Below are positions 9,099-17,823 of a stretch of 64,000 bases of DNA, piece after piece. The position numbers were made by a program, and so were the translations under genes. Below the pieces are notes generated by a model. The model saw only the letters and a program-made list of their open reading frames with translations, was not told the DNA's origin and ran no database searches. The stretch covers positions 124,001-188,000 of the forward strand of contig CALOAB010000015.1 in assembly GCA_942491185.1 (NCBI GenBank). Direction: 5' to 3'. Origin of the DNA: SLRI01 sp942491185. GTDB lineage: Bacteria; Pseudomonadota; Alphaproteobacteria; Geminicoccales; Geminicoccaceae. The number at the start of each line of letters is the position of its first letter. Position 1 is the first letter of the stretch.

Positions 9099-10244
9099 TC
9101 AATCGCGCCGGGCGATCCGCACCTCGCCACCGTCCAGCAGCGCCACCGGGTCGACCGCGCTCTTGCCGCGGCGGATCTCGAAATGCAGCTGCGGCTCGAT
9201 GACGTCGCCCGTGCGCCCGACCTTGGCGATCGGCTGACCCCGGCTGACCACGTCGCCGCGGGCGACCAGCAAGGCATCATTGTGGGCATAGGCCGTCAGA
9301 TAGCCATCGGCATGGCGCACGAGCAGCATCCGCCCGAAGGCGGCGAGATCCTCGTCGGCATAGACGACGAGGCCGTTCTCGGACGCCCGAACGACGCTGC
9401 CGGTCGGTGCGGCGATGTTGATCCCGTCATTCTGCCGGCCGTCGGGCTTGGCGCCGAAGCTGCTGATCACGTCGCCCGAGCTTACCGGCCAGAGGAAGCC
9501 CTCGCCGGACAAAGCCGGTGCGTCGACCGCCGCCAGATCGCGCTGCCGCTCGGCATCACGCGCCATCGCCGGCGGCGCTGGAGCCACGGCAACCGCCGTC
9601 GGTGGATCGAGCGGCCGCGACACGATGGTGGGCGCTGGCGTCGCTGCCAGAGCAGGTGCTGACGCGGTCGAGACCGCCGGCGCCGAACGGGGCGGTGCCG
9701 ACACGGCTACACTGCGCGCCGGTGCGGCGCTCGCCAGCTGCGTCCTCGGTGCCGCCGTTGCCGCCGTCGCCGGCAGCCGCAGGCGCGTGCCGACATAGAG
9801 GCGATCGGGATCGACATTCTGGTTCAGCGCCAGCACGTCGCCCAGCTTGACGTCGTAGGCAGCGGCCACGCCAGACAGTGTCTCGCCGCTCGCCACCACG
9901 TGCGTGCTGCCATCGCCGGGTTGCGGCGCGCCCTGCTGCGGCAGGCGCAACACCTGGCCGACATAGATGCGATAGGGCTCCGACAGCCCGTTCAGGGCGA
10001 CCAGATCACGCGACGGTACACGGTAGAGCTGGGCCAACCCGCTCACCGTATCGCCCGGCATCACCAGATGCTGCGCGCTCGCCGGCACCAGCCGCGAGGA
10101 CTCGCCACTCGGGTTGTAGATCGCCTTGCGCGCCTCTGCCCACGGAACGTCGCCGCCCCAATGCACCTGCTGAAAGTTGGTGCAGCCCGCGAGCAGCACG
10201 CCCACCACACCGAGCCAAAGACCACGCTTCACCGAATTGTCCAT
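9099..10244 (-). CDS. nlpD: NlpD-like lipoprotein: two LysM domains and a degenerate M23 (LytM) domain
   Basis: A 381-residue outer-membrane-directed lipoprotein (lipobox LLAGC near residue 21). LysM domains at about 59-103 and 113-158 bind peptidoglycan, then a Pro/Ala-rich linker leads to an M23-type domain at about 265-375 (GINIAAPTGSVVRA ... QLHFEIRRG). The first metal-ligand His-x3-Asp pair expected in active LytM enzymes is replaced (GINIAAP), so, like E. coli NlpD/EnvC, it probably activates amidases in cell separation instead of cutting itself. The serS-surE-nlpD order is the normal alphaproteobacterial arrangement; the pcm gene often found between surE and nlpD is missing here. Confidence 0.85.
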   Translation of the reverse strand: MDNSVKRGLWLGVVGVLLAGCTNFQQVHWGGDVPWAEARKAIYNPSGESSRLVPASAQHLVMPGDTVSGLAQLYRVPSRDLVALNGLSEPYRIYVGQVLRLPQQGAPQPGDGSTHVVASGETLSGVAAAYDVKLGDVLALNQNVDPDRLYVGTRLRLPATAATAAPRTQLASAAPARSVAVSAPPRSAPAVSTASAPALAATPAPTIVSRPLDPPTAVAVAPAPPAMARDAERQRDLAAVDAPALSGEGFLWPVSSGDVISSFGAKPDGRQNDGINIAAPTGSVVRASENGLVVYADEDLAAFGRMLLVRHADGYLTAYAHNDALLVARGDVVSRGQPIAKVGRTGDVIEPQLHFEIRRGKSAVDPVALLDGGEVRIARRD

Positions 10245-10420
10245 GCCATCCCGCGCAAACCCCGCATCATCGCCGAGGGCCTAGCAAAGACCTGGCAACA
10301 CGCGCAAGTCGGGGAAAAGACAAAACGGTCGATCAACCGGCTACCGTTGCGGAAAAGACCACAACACGATGCGCAAGCAGCCCGTGATCACTTGCGGCGG
10401 CGCGAAATCGCCGCGTTTCT

Positions 10421-11203
10421 TCAGCCTTGCGACAAGAGGCTCGTCAGCTTGGCGAAGCTCGGATGGTGGGTCATGTCGAGCTGGATCGGGGTGACGGAGA
10501 CGTAGCCGTCATTGATCGCGGCCACGTCCGTGCCATCGATCCGATCATGCTCGCCGCGCGAAGGTCCAATCCAGACATAGGGTTCGCCGCGCGGGTCGAT
10601 GCGCTCGATGAGCTTGTCGCCGACCTTCTGCTTGCCCTGCCGGGTCACCAGCACGCCCTTGACGCTGCCGGCGACAACATCGGGGAAATTGATGTTGATC
10701 AAGACGTCCTTCGGCCATTCCATTGACAAGAGTGGACGAACGATGCCGGGCGCCCAATGCTCGGCCGTCTTCCACTTGACCGGATGACGCTCGCGACACG
10801 CCTGCGAGAAGGCGATCGCCGGCACCTGCAGCAGGGTCGCCTCCATGGCAGCCGCGATGGTGCCAGAATAGGTCACGTCCTCGCCGAGATTGTGGCCGTG
10901 ATTGACGCCCGAGAGGATCAGGTCGATCCCCTCGCCCTCGAGGACGTTCTGCAGCGCCATGAGCACGCAGTCGGTGGGCGTGCCGTCGATGGCGTAGTGC
11001 CGCTCGGACAGCCGCCGCGTGCGCAACGGCCGGCGCAGGGTCAAGGAGTGGCCAGCGCCGCTGTGATTGATCTCGGGTGCAACGACCCAGACCTCGTCGC
11101 TGAGCTCGCGCGCGATGGCCTCCATGACCTTGAGGCCTGGTGCGTTGATCCCGTCGTCGTTGGTGACGAGGATCCGCGGCTTGTCACCCGGTTGCTTGAG
11201 CAT
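10421..11203 (-). CDS. surE: 5'/3'-nucleotidase SurE
   Basis: A 260-residue metal-dependent survival phosphatase that dephosphorylates nucleoside monophosphates. The start is the ATG of MLKQPGDKPRILVTNDDG; the Asp-Asp pair of ILVTNDDGINAPGL binds the metal. SGVNHGHNLGEDVTYSGTIAAA carries the conserved Asn and the active-site loop. The start lies 20 bp inside the 3' end of serS, indicating one transcription unit. Confidence 0.95.
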   Translation of the reverse strand: MLKQPGDKPRILVTNDDGINAPGLKVMEAIARELSDEVWVVAPEINHSGAGHSLTLRRPLRTRRLSERHYAIDGTPTDCVLMALQNVLEGEGIDLILSGVNHGHNLGEDVTYSGTIAAAMEATLLQVPAIAFSQACRERHPVKWKTAEHWAPGIVRPLLSMEWPKDVLININFPDVVAGSVKGVLVTRQGKQKVGDKLIERIDPRGEPYVWIGPSRGEHDRIDGTDVAAINDGYVSVTPIQLDMTHHPSFAKLTSLLSQG

Positions 11204-12476
11204 CTGCGCCAATCCGTTCCATGCCGCCCATATAGGGCCGAAGCGCCTCCGGCACCGTGATGCTGCCATCGGCTTCCTGATAGTTCTCGAGCACCGCGAT
11301 CAACGTCCGGCCGACCGCGAGGCCAGAGCCGTTCAGCGTGTGCACGAAGCGGGTCTGCTTCTCGCCCTTCGGCCGGCAGCGGGTGTTCATCCGCCGCGCC
11401 TGGAAATCGCCGCAATTGGAGCAGGACGAGATCTCGCGATAGGCGTTCTGGCCCGGCAGCCAGACCTCGATGTCGTAGGTCTTCCGGGCACCAAAGCCGG
11501 TGTCGCCGCTGGCCAGCGTCATCACCCGGTAGGGCAGCACCAGCCGCTGCAGCACGGCCTCCGCGCACGCGGTCATGCGCTCGTGCTCGGCCGCCGATTC
11601 CTCCGGCGTGGTGATGCTCACCAGCTCCACCTTGGTGAACTGGTGCTGGCGGATCATGCCGCGCGTGTCCTTGCCGGCGGCCCCGGCCTCGGAGCGAAAG
11701 CAGGGCGTGAGCGCCGTGAAGCGATGGGGCAGCGCCTCCTCCGCCAGAATGTCGCCCGCCACCAGATTGGTGAGCGGCACCTCGGCGGTCGGGATCAGCC
11801 AGCGATCATCGGTGGTCCGAAACAGATCCTCGCCGAACTTGGGCAGCTGGCCGGTGCCGAAGAGCGCGGCGTCGCGGACCAGCAGCGGCACGGCCGTCTC
11901 GACATAGCCGTGCTCGGTCGTCTGCAGATCGAGCATGAACTGGCCGATCGCCCGCTCCAGCCGTGCCAGGCCGCCTTTGAGCACGACGAAGCGGGCACCG
12001 GCGAGCTTGGCCGCGGCGGCGAAATCCATGGCGTCGCCAATGCCGCCCAGCGCATCGTGCGGCTTGGGCTCGAAGCCGAAGGCGCGGGGCTCACCCCAGC
12101 GCCGCTCCTCGCGATTGGCGCTCTCGTCCGGCCCGTCCGGCACCTCGTCGGCGAGCACGTTGGGCAGCTCGGCGAGCCGGGTATCCAGCTTCTGGCGGAC
12201 CTCGGCCAGCTTGGCCTCGCGAATCTTCAAGAGATCCTTGAGCTGGGCCACCTGGTCGAGCAATTCTGCCGGCGGCTTGCCGTCCGGACCGCGCCGCTGG
12301 CCGATCTCCTTCGACAGCCGATTGCGGAGTGCCTGGTCCTCCTGCACCCGCGTCTCGAGCGACCGCCACTCCTTGTCGAGCACGAGGAGCTCGGCGGCGG
12401 CGGGCGGCAGGCCGCGCCGCGCCAGGGCCGCATCGAAGGCGGCGCTGGAATCGCGCAACCACTTCACGTCATGCAT
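11184..12476 (-). CDS. serS: Seryl-tRNA synthetase
   Basis: A class II aminoacyl-tRNA synthetase of 430 residues that charges tRNA-Ser (and tRNA-Sec). The first 110 residues form the antiparallel coiled coil that grips the tRNA long arm, seen as charged heptad-rich sequence. Motif 2 is TPCFRSEAGAAGKDTRGMIR, followed by HQFTKVELV, and the motif 3 region includes SSCSNCGDFQARR. Start taken at MHDVKWLRD, the usual SerRS beginning; upstream in-frame codons lack family similarity. It is the first gene of serS-surE and divergent from the YceI gene. Confidence 0.96.
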   Translation of the reverse strand: MHDVKWLRDSSAAFDAALARRGLPPAAAELLVLDKEWRSLETRVQEDQALRNRLSKEIGQRRGPDGKPPAELLDQVAQLKDLLKIREAKLAEVRQKLDTRLAELPNVLADEVPDGPDESANREERRWGEPRAFGFEPKPHDALGGIGDAMDFAAAAKLAGARFVVLKGGLARLERAIGQFMLDLQTTEHGYVETAVPLLVRDAALFGTGQLPKFGEDLFRTTDDRWLIPTAEVPLTNLVAGDILAEEALPHRFTALTPCFRSEAGAAGKDTRGMIRQHQFTKVELVSITTPEESAAEHERMTACAEAVLQRLVLPYRVMTLASGDTGFGARKTYDIEVWLPGQNAYREISSCSNCGDFQARRMNTRCRPKGEKQTRFVHTLNGSGLAVGRTLIAVLENYQEADGSITVPEALRPYMGGMERIGADAQATG

Positions 12477-12638
12477 GGGAAAACTGCTCTCGTCGGACTT
12501 TAGGCCGTTCTCTAGCTTACGTAAGCGACGGCGGCAACCGCACCGGGGGCGGCAGACCATTCACGGCCTCGCAGAGTGACCCTGGCGCTGCTATCTTCCC
12601 TTTCAGCAATGCCACTCCAGTAGCCCGCCGAGCCCCAA

Positions 12639-13271
12639 ATGACCCCGAGGATGAAGATGCCGCGCCTTGCCGTCATGCTGCTCGCCGCTCTGCTTGCCGG
12701 TTGCGGCTACCTGCTGCCCTCGCAGCATCAGACCGTCGAGCCGACCGAGCTGCGCGCCGGCGCCTATCGCCTCGATCCGAACCACGCGATCTTGTTGTGG
12801 AAGGTCGACCATCTGGGCTTCTCGACCTTCGTCGGGCGCTTCGATCGGCTCGATGCGACCCTCGATTTCGATCCTGAGCAACCTGCCGCATCGGCACTCG
12901 AGGTCGTGGTCGAGACGGCGAGTGTCAGCACGCATGTGCCGGGCTTCGCCGACGATCTGCGCGGCAGCTCCTGGCTCGATGTCGAGCGCTACCCCGAGGC
13001 ACGGTTCACCTCGACGGCGATCGCGCTGACGGGCCCGACGACCGGCACGGTCACCGGCGAGCTGACCCTGCTCGGCGTCACTCAGCCGGTCACCTTCGAC
13101 GTCACCTTCAATGGCGGCGCCGACAGCCTGCTCACCGGCACCTACACGCTGGGCTTCGAGGCGACGACCGTGATCGACCGCACCGCCTTCGGGCTCTCGA
13201 CCTTCGCGCCGGCGATCGGCAGCGAGGTGGTGCTCGAAATCCATGCCGAGTTCGGCGCGGTCGATGATTGA
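12639..13271 (+). CDS. YceI-family lipoprotein
   Basis: A 210-residue protein with a lipoprotein signal (MLLAALLAGC). The mature part is a YceI lipocalin-like barrel: AYRLDPNHAILLWKVDHLGFSTFVGRF, SSWLDVERYPEARF, GELTLLGVTQPVTFDV and the C-terminal DRTAFGLSTFAPAIGSEV are the family landmarks. YceI proteins bind long isoprenoid or lipid molecules in the periplasm; the ligand here is unknown. An internal ATG at 12654 is an equally possible start. It is divergent from serS. Confidence 0.88.
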   Translation: MTPRMKMPRLAVMLLAALLAGCGYLLPSQHQTVEPTELRAGAYRLDPNHAILLWKVDHLGFSTFVGRFDRLDATLDFDPEQPAASALEVVVETASVSTHVPGFADDLRGSSWLDVERYPEARFTSTAIALTGPTTGTVTGELTLLGVTQPVTFDVTFNGGADSLLTGTYTLGFEATTVIDRTAFGLSTFAPAIGSEVVLEIHAEFGAVDD

Positions 13272-13335
13272 TCGCGCACCACCCTCTTGCCTTGCGGCGA
13301 CAATTCCCCACGTCACCCAAGATTTTGGTTGGAGC

Positions 13336-13971
13336 ATGACCATGCGAAAGCGAACGAGCGGCGCCCTTCTGGCCGCCCTGACGGGCCTCGGCTGGCTGGG
13401 TGTCGCAGCGACGCCGGCAAGTGCGGCGGTGAACGATGTCTACGCGCTTCGAGGCCCAGGGCAGCTGTCGTGCGCCCAGTATCTCGAAGCCTATGAGGAG
13501 GAGGGCCGCGTCCTCTACATGACCGCCGGCTGGATCGACGGCTACGTCACCGCGATGAACCGCATCGAGGACGGCGTGTTCGAGCATCTTTCCTGGCAGG
13601 AGACGGGCCTCGTTCTCGACCTGTTGCGCAACCATTGCACCGCCAACCCGAACGACGTCCTGGCCAATGCGGTGCAGCTGTTCATGCGCGCCTCGTCGGG
13701 CACCCGGTTGACCGAGCAGAGCGAGCTCGTCGAGATCGCGGTGCCGGGCAGCGACAACGTCATCGACATCTATAAGGCGACGGTGGCACGGGTGCAGAGC
13801 CGCCTGGCCGAGCTCGGCCACTACACGTCGACCGTCGACGGCGCCTACGGGCCCGGAACAGCGGCCGCGATCAAGGCCTTCCAGGCAGCGAGCGAGCTGC
13901 CCGAGACCGGGCTTCCCGATCAACGCACGCTGCTCGTGCTCTTCGCCCCGACGCTGCAGGGCACCGAATGA
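13336..13971 (+). CDS. Secreted protein with C-terminal peptidoglycan-binding (PG_binding_1) domain
   Basis: A 211-residue protein; the start is the ATG at 13336 (MTMRKRTSG), which gives a proper signal peptide ending near ASA-AV. The middle (about 40-125) has paired cysteines in LSCAQYL and RNHCTAN, probably a disulfide in a small helical domain. Residues about 150-205 (VARVQSRLAELGHY ... DGAYGPGTAAAIKAFQ) match the three-helix PG_binding_1 fold. It is probably anchored to the cell wall; the enzymatic or adaptor role is unknown. Confidence 0.75.
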   Translation: MTMRKRTSGALLAALTGLGWLGVAATPASAAVNDVYALRGPGQLSCAQYLEAYEEEGRVLYMTAGWIDGYVTAMNRIEDGVFEHLSWQETGLVLDLLRNHCTANPNDVLANAVQLFMRASSGTRLTEQSELVEIAVPGSDNVIDIYKATVARVQSRLAELGHYTSTVDGAYGPGTAAAIKAFQAASELPETGLPDQRTLLVLFAPTLQGTE

Positions 13972-14090
13972 GCCCAGAGACAACCGCACAAGACATGCGA
14001 TTCGCGCGGGCTTAACCGCGCATTAACCATGGCTGTGCTCTTCTCGGCGGCATCGGCGCTCTCGGCCGACCGACCTCGAGGAGCCCTGTC

Positions 14091-14414
14091 ATGCGAAGCT
14101 TCGCCCTTGTCGCTCTAGCTGTCACCACCGCCCTGGCCACGACGACGCCGACCGTGGCGCAGGAGGATGCCGCCGGCGAGCGGATGCCGTGCCACGACTA
14201 CCAGACGATCGTCGAGACGCTGGACAAGCGCTACGGCGAGACACCGGCCTCGCTCGGCCTGCAGACCAACGGCAACATGCTCCAGGTCTTCGCCTCGAGC
14301 GAGAGCGGCAGCTGGACCATTCTCTCCGTGGCGCCGTCCGGCATCGGCTGCATCGTTGCCGCCGGGCGGCATTGGCAGAGCGGCCCCACCAAGGCCGCCG
14401 AGCCTCGCGCCTGA
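14091..14414 (+). CDS. Small secreted protein of unknown function
   Basis: A 107-residue protein with a clear Sec signal peptide cleaved after VAQ near residue 24. The mature part has two cysteines (MPCHDY and GIGCIVAA), likely a disulfide, and ends GRHWQSGPTKAAEPRA. I recognise the general pattern of alphaproteobacterial short secreted proteins (a KRYGE...LGL...VFAS...GSWTIL...G..C.VAAG series) but know no function. It lies between the peptidoglycan-binding protein and an SDR on the same strand, each separated by about 100 bp. Confidence 0.7.
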   Translation: MRSFALVALAVTTALATTTPTVAQEDAAGERMPCHDYQTIVETLDKRYGETPASLGLQTNGNMLQVFASSESGSWTILSVAPSGIGCIVAAGRHWQSGPTKAAEPRA

Positions 14415-14436
14415 CCACAGTACGTCGGAGCGCTGA

Positions 14437-14464
14437 GGGCTTGCCGGGCGGTCCGCGCAAGCCC
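14437..14464 (+). terminator. Possible stem-loop after the small secreted protein
   Basis: GGGCTTG (14437-14443) pairs with CAAGCCC (14458-14464) across a 14-nt loop, 20 bp after the stop. There is no proper T run, so termination activity is doubtful. Confidence 0.3.
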
Positions 14465-14519
14465 ATCCTCCCGATTTAGCAGCCGTGTCGACGCGGCGGG
14501 CACGAGCGGAGGGCATGCC

Positions 14520-15182
14520 ATGGCATCGATCCTGATCACCGGCGCCGGCCGCGGCATTGGTGCTGCGCTCGCGGCCGTGCTCGAAGAGCGTGGCCATGAC
14601 GTCATCCGTGGGGTGCGCCAGCCGGGCTCGACCGGCAGCGGCAAGCAGATCGCGCTCGATGTCAGCGAGCGCGCCTCGATCGAGCGTGCGGCAGCAGCGC
14701 TCGAAGGCCAGAAGCTCGACATCGTCATCAACAATGCCGGCATCTTCGGCTATCGCGGCGCCGGCCTCGGCACTATCGACGACGCGGTCTGGCACGAGGT
14801 GATGACCACCAACGTCATGGGCGCTTATCGGGTCGCCGAGGCCTTCCTGCCGCATCTTCGCGCCGGCAGCGAGCGCAAGCTGGTGACCATCACCAGCCGG
14901 ATGGGCAGCATGGGCGCCAACACCACCGGCGGCGAATACATCTACCGCTCGTCCAAGGCCGCCGTGAACGCGGTGATGCGCAGCCTGGCTGTGGATCTGG
15001 CACCAGAGGGCTTCATCGTGACGCTCTTGCATCCGGGCTGGGTGCGGACCGAGATGGGCGGTCCGGGTGCCGCCATCGACACGGGCACCAGTGCGGCCGG
15101 GCTCGCCGACGTGATCACGGGCTTGGCCCCAGAGCAATCCGGCGGCTTCTTCAATTATGACGGCACGCCATTGGTTTGGTAG
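14520..15182 (+). CDS. SDR-family oxidoreductase
   Basis: A 220-residue short-chain dehydrogenase with the cofactor loop ITGAGRGIGAALA at residues 5-17, the NNAG motif (VINNAGIFG) and the catalytic Ser/Tyr/Lys set (TITSRMGS, then YRSSK). It resembles the C-factor/CsgA-like subfamily: short, with LHPGWVRTEMGG and a C-terminal SGGFFNYDGTPLVW. The substrate is unknown. A strong GGAGGG ribosome site precedes the ATG. The formate dehydrogenase operon starts 92 bp downstream. Confidence 0.85.
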   Translation: MASILITGAGRGIGAALAAVLEERGHDVIRGVRQPGSTGSGKQIALDVSERASIERAAAALEGQKLDIVINNAGIFGYRGAGLGTIDDAVWHEVMTTNVMGAYRVAEAFLPHLRAGSERKLVTITSRMGSMGANTTGGEYIYRSSKAAVNAVMRSLAVDLAPEGFIVTLLHPGWVRTEMGGPGAAIDTGTSAAGLADVITGLAPEQSGGFFNYDGTPLVW

Positions 15183-15274
15183 ACTGCGTTAACTGGGCGT
15201 CGCACGGGCGCAAGCATCGAAGCCTGGAGCGCGCGTAGCACACATCCCAATGGTTTTGTGCAGGAGGGAGGCGG

Positions 15275-17011
15275 ATGGCGGTCGACGCAGCTTTGACGCT
15301 CGGCGCCTCGAGCGTGCGCCATCCCGGGCGCGGCACGGGACGCGGTCGGCGGACGCCCAAGGGCCGCCAGCTCGATCCGACGGCTCTTGCCCAGGTCACG
15401 ACGCTGCTCGGCGACCGGCCGCTGCGGCGCGACCTGCTGATCGAGCATCTGCATCTGCTCCAGGACCATTTCGGCCACCTCGGTGCGGCACACCTGAAAG
15501 CGCTGGCCGAGGTGATGCGGCTGCCCGAGGCGGAAATCTACGAGACCGCCACCTTCTATGCCCATTTCGACGTCATCGCCGAGGACGAGACGCCACCGCC
15601 GCCTTTGACCATCCGGGTCTGCGACAGCCTGACCTGCAGCCTCATGGGCGCCGAGCGATTGATCGCCGAGCTCGAGGCTGGCGCCGATCCCCAGGCGATC
15701 CGCATCAAGCGCGCACCCTGCATGGGTGCCTGCGACACCGCCCCGGCACTCGAGATCGGCCACCGCCAGCTACGACCGGCAACGGCCAACGAGGCATTGG
15801 CCGCAGCCGACGCCGGCCGCACGACGCCGCTCATCCCAGATTACATCGACCTACAGCGCTACCGGGCATCCGGCGGCTACGCGCTGCTCACGCGACTCCG
15901 ACAAACCGATCCAGGCAGCGCCGATGAAGGCCGCGTGCATGACTTCCTGCATCGGCTCGAAGCCTCGGGCCTGCGCGGCCTCGGCGGCGCCGGGTTCCCC
16001 ACGGCGCGCAAATGGCAAATCGTCATGGGCCAACCCGGCCCGCGTGAGCTCTGCGTCAACGCCGACGAGGGCGAGCCCGGCACCTTCAAGGACCGCCACT
16101 ACCTCGAGACCGACCCGCACCGCTTCCTCGAGGGCATGGCGATCGCCGCCTGGTCGATCAGCGCCGCCAATGCCTGGATCTACCTGCGCGACGAGTACCC
16201 GGCCGTGCGCGAGATCCTGCGCCGCGAGATCGACGCCCTGGAACAGGCCGGCCTTGTCGAGCCGGGCTACATCCAGCTTCGCCGTGGTGCTGGCGCCTAT
16301 ATCTGCGGCGAAGAATCGGCGATGATCGAGAGCCTCGAGGGCAAGCGCGGCCTGCCCCGGCATCGCCCACCTTATGTGGCCCAAGTGGGCCTCTTCGGCC
16401 GGCCGACGCTGGTCAACAATGTCGAGACCCTCTTTTGGGTCCGCGACATCGTCGAGCGTGGCCCGGAATGGTTCGCCGATCATGGCCGCAACGGCTCCAA
16501 GGGCCTGCGCTCCTACTCGGTCTCGGGCCGGGTCAAGGAGCCCGGCGTCAAGCTGGCCCCGGCCGGCATCACCGCGGCCGAGCTGATCGACGAGCACTGC
16601 GGCGGCATGGCCCCTGGCCACCAGTTCCGCGCCTACCTCCCGGGCGGCGCCTCGGGCGGCATCCTGCCCGCGACCATGGCCGACCTGCCGCTCGATTTCG
16701 GCAAGCTCGAGCATCTGGGCTGCTTCGTCGGCAGCCACGCCGTCGTGATCCTCTCCGACCAGGACGACCTCAAGGCAGCGGCCACGAACCTGCTGCGCTT
16801 CTTCAAGAACGAGAGCTGCGGCCAGTGCACGCCCTGCCGCTCCGGCACCGAGAAGGCAGTGGCGCTGATGCAGCGCCAGAGCTGGGACCAGCCGCTGCTC
16901 ATGGAGCTGGCCCAGGCCATGGCCGACGCCTCGATCTGCGGCCTCGGCCAAGCGGCAGGCAACCCGATCAAATGCCTGATCCGCTACTTCCCGGAGCTGT
17001 TCGATGGCTGA
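15275..17011 (+). CDS. NAD-dependent formate dehydrogenase, beta subunit (NuoE-NuoF fusion)
   Basis: A 578-residue diaphorase subunit that passes electrons from the alpha subunit to NAD+. Residues about 40-190 are NuoE-like with a thioredoxin-fold [2Fe-2S] ligand set at about Cys116, Cys121, Cys149 and Cys153 (CDSLTC, CMGAC). Residues about 210-575 are NuoF-like with the FMN/NADH segment GLGGAGFPTARKW near 233, AYICGEESAMIESLEGKRG, and the [4Fe-4S] ligands ESCGQCTPCRSGTEK near 513 plus a last Cys in SICGLG near 555. Fusion of the two is typical of the FDH1-type soluble enzyme of methylotrophs and related alphaproteobacteria. The alpha gene follows after an inserted toxin-antitoxin pair. Confidence 0.92.
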   Translation: MAVDAALTLGASSVRHPGRGTGRGRRTPKGRQLDPTALAQVTTLLGDRPLRRDLLIEHLHLLQDHFGHLGAAHLKALAEVMRLPEAEIYETATFYAHFDVIAEDETPPPPLTIRVCDSLTCSLMGAERLIAELEAGADPQAIRIKRAPCMGACDTAPALEIGHRQLRPATANEALAAADAGRTTPLIPDYIDLQRYRASGGYALLTRLRQTDPGSADEGRVHDFLHRLEASGLRGLGGAGFPTARKWQIVMGQPGPRELCVNADEGEPGTFKDRHYLETDPHRFLEGMAIAAWSISAANAWIYLRDEYPAVREILRREIDALEQAGLVEPGYIQLRRGAGAYICGEESAMIESLEGKRGLPRHRPPYVAQVGLFGRPTLVNNVETLFWVRDIVERGPEWFADHGRNGSKGLRSYSVSGRVKEPGVKLAPAGITAAELIDEHCGGMAPGHQFRAYLPGGASGGILPATMADLPLDFGKLEHLGCFVGSHAVVILSDQDDLKAAATNLLRFFKNESCGQCTPCRSGTEKAVALMQRQSWDQPLLMELAQAMADASICGLGQAAGNPIKCLIRYFPELFDG

Positions 17012-17019
17012 CCGATCGA

Positions 17020-17048
17020 TTGCTCACCAGCAGGCAAAACGCTACAAT
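17020..17048 (+). promoter_or_regulatory. Sigma-70-type promoter of the embedded antitoxin/toxin genes
   Basis: TTGCTC (17020-17025) and TACAAT (17043-17048) are separated by exactly 17 bp, a good vegetative promoter just after the beta-subunit stop. It would drive the antitoxin, the toxin and probably the alpha subunit of formate dehydrogenase. Confidence 0.6.
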
Positions 17049-17065
17049 GTAGTGACATCACTACA
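17048..17065. promoter_or_regulatory. Palindromic operator TGTAGTGA-CA-TCACTACA
   Basis: Perfect 8-bp arms with a 2-bp centre, starting at the last base of the -10 box and covering the expected transcription start, 13 bp upstream of the antitoxin ATG. The position and form fit an operator bound by the antitoxin or toxin-antitoxin complex for autorepression. Confidence 0.65.
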
Positions 17066-17077
17066 TGAGGTGACCGA

Positions 17078-17362
17078 ATGACGACGGTGAGCGCACGAGA
17101 GGCCAACCAGCATTTCTCGAAGTTCCTCGACGCCGCGTCGCGCGGCGAAGAGGTGACCATCACCAGGCGCGGCAAGGCCGTAGCCAGGCTGGTGCCTGTC
17201 GTCGCGGCAGACGAGATGACGGCCGCGGCCGAGCGTGCGAGTGCACGCCGGGCCGCCCTCGAGCGGCTGCAGCGGGGTTATCCTGGCAAGACCATCGAGC
17301 CCTGGACGCGCGACGAGCTCTACGAGGAACGACTCCAGCATCTCTTGAAGGACGACCGGTGA
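17078..17362 (+). CDS. Type II antitoxin, Phd/YefM family
   Basis: A 94-residue antitoxin with the family N-terminus (MTTVSAREANQHFSKFLDAASRGEEVTITRRGKAVARLVP), a DNA-binding fold that represses its own promoter. The C-terminal half is charged and would wrap the toxin. Its TGA overlaps the GTG start of the PIN toxin (GTGA at 17359-17362). The unusual point is its position between two subunit genes of formate dehydrogenase. Confidence 0.9.
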   Translation: MTTVSAREANQHFSKFLDAASRGEEVTITRRGKAVARLVPVVAADEMTAAAERASARRAALERLQRGYPGKTIEPWTRDELYEERLQHLLKDDR

Positions 17363-17823
17363 GGGTGACCCTCGACACCAATCTCCTCGTCTATGCGGCC
17401 CAGCGGGAAGAGCAGCGCCACCTTGCGGCCATCGACATCGTGCGCCGGGCAGCGAGCGCTGATTGCGTGCAAACGCTGCAGAGCCTGGGCGAGTGCTTCA
17501 ACGTGCTGCGACGCAAGACGACTCTCGGCGTGGCCGACGCTCGGGCTGCCATCCGTGACTATCGCCAGCTGTTCGACGCCATCGTCCCGGCAGCACCCGA
17601 CGATCTCGACGATGCGCTGACCGCGAACGAGCGGCACGGCCTCCAGTTCTGGGACGCGATGCTCTGGGCCACAGCCAAACGCGCCGGCTGCAGGCTCATT
17701 CTGTCCGAGGACTTCCAGGACGGCCGCACCCTCGAAGGCGTGCGCTTTCTCGACCCCTTCAAGCCTGAAAATGCCAGGCTCATCGATCTGGCCCTGCCCG
17801 AGGCAGGAGGAGCCATGCCATGA
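17359..17823 (+). CDS. Type II toxin, PIN-domain ribonuclease (VapC family)
   Basis: A 154-residue PIN nuclease starting at the GTG that overlaps the antitoxin stop. Acidic metal ligands are visible in MRVTLDTNLLVYA (Asp6), SLGECFNVLRR (Glu), FWDAMLWA (Asp) and ILSEDFQDG (Asp). VapC toxins cleave tRNA or rRNA until neutralised. The last residues, LPEAGGAMP, are encoded by the ribosome-binding site and start of the downstream fdh alpha gene, and its stop overlaps that start (ATGA at 17820-17823), so toxin and dehydrogenase subunit are translationally coupled. Confidence 0.9.
   Translation: MRVTLDTNLLVYAAQREEQRHLAAIDIVRRAASADCVQTLQSLGECFNVLRRKTTLGVADARAAIRDYRQLFDAIVPAAPDDLDDALTANERHGLQFWDAMLWATAKRAGCRLILSEDFQDGRTLEGVRFLDPFKPENARLIDLALPEAGGAMP

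Noticed and set aside
8954..9289. Minus-strand frame overlapping the nlpD 3' end
   Set aside because: Ser/Arg-rich shadow of the lipoprotein gene.
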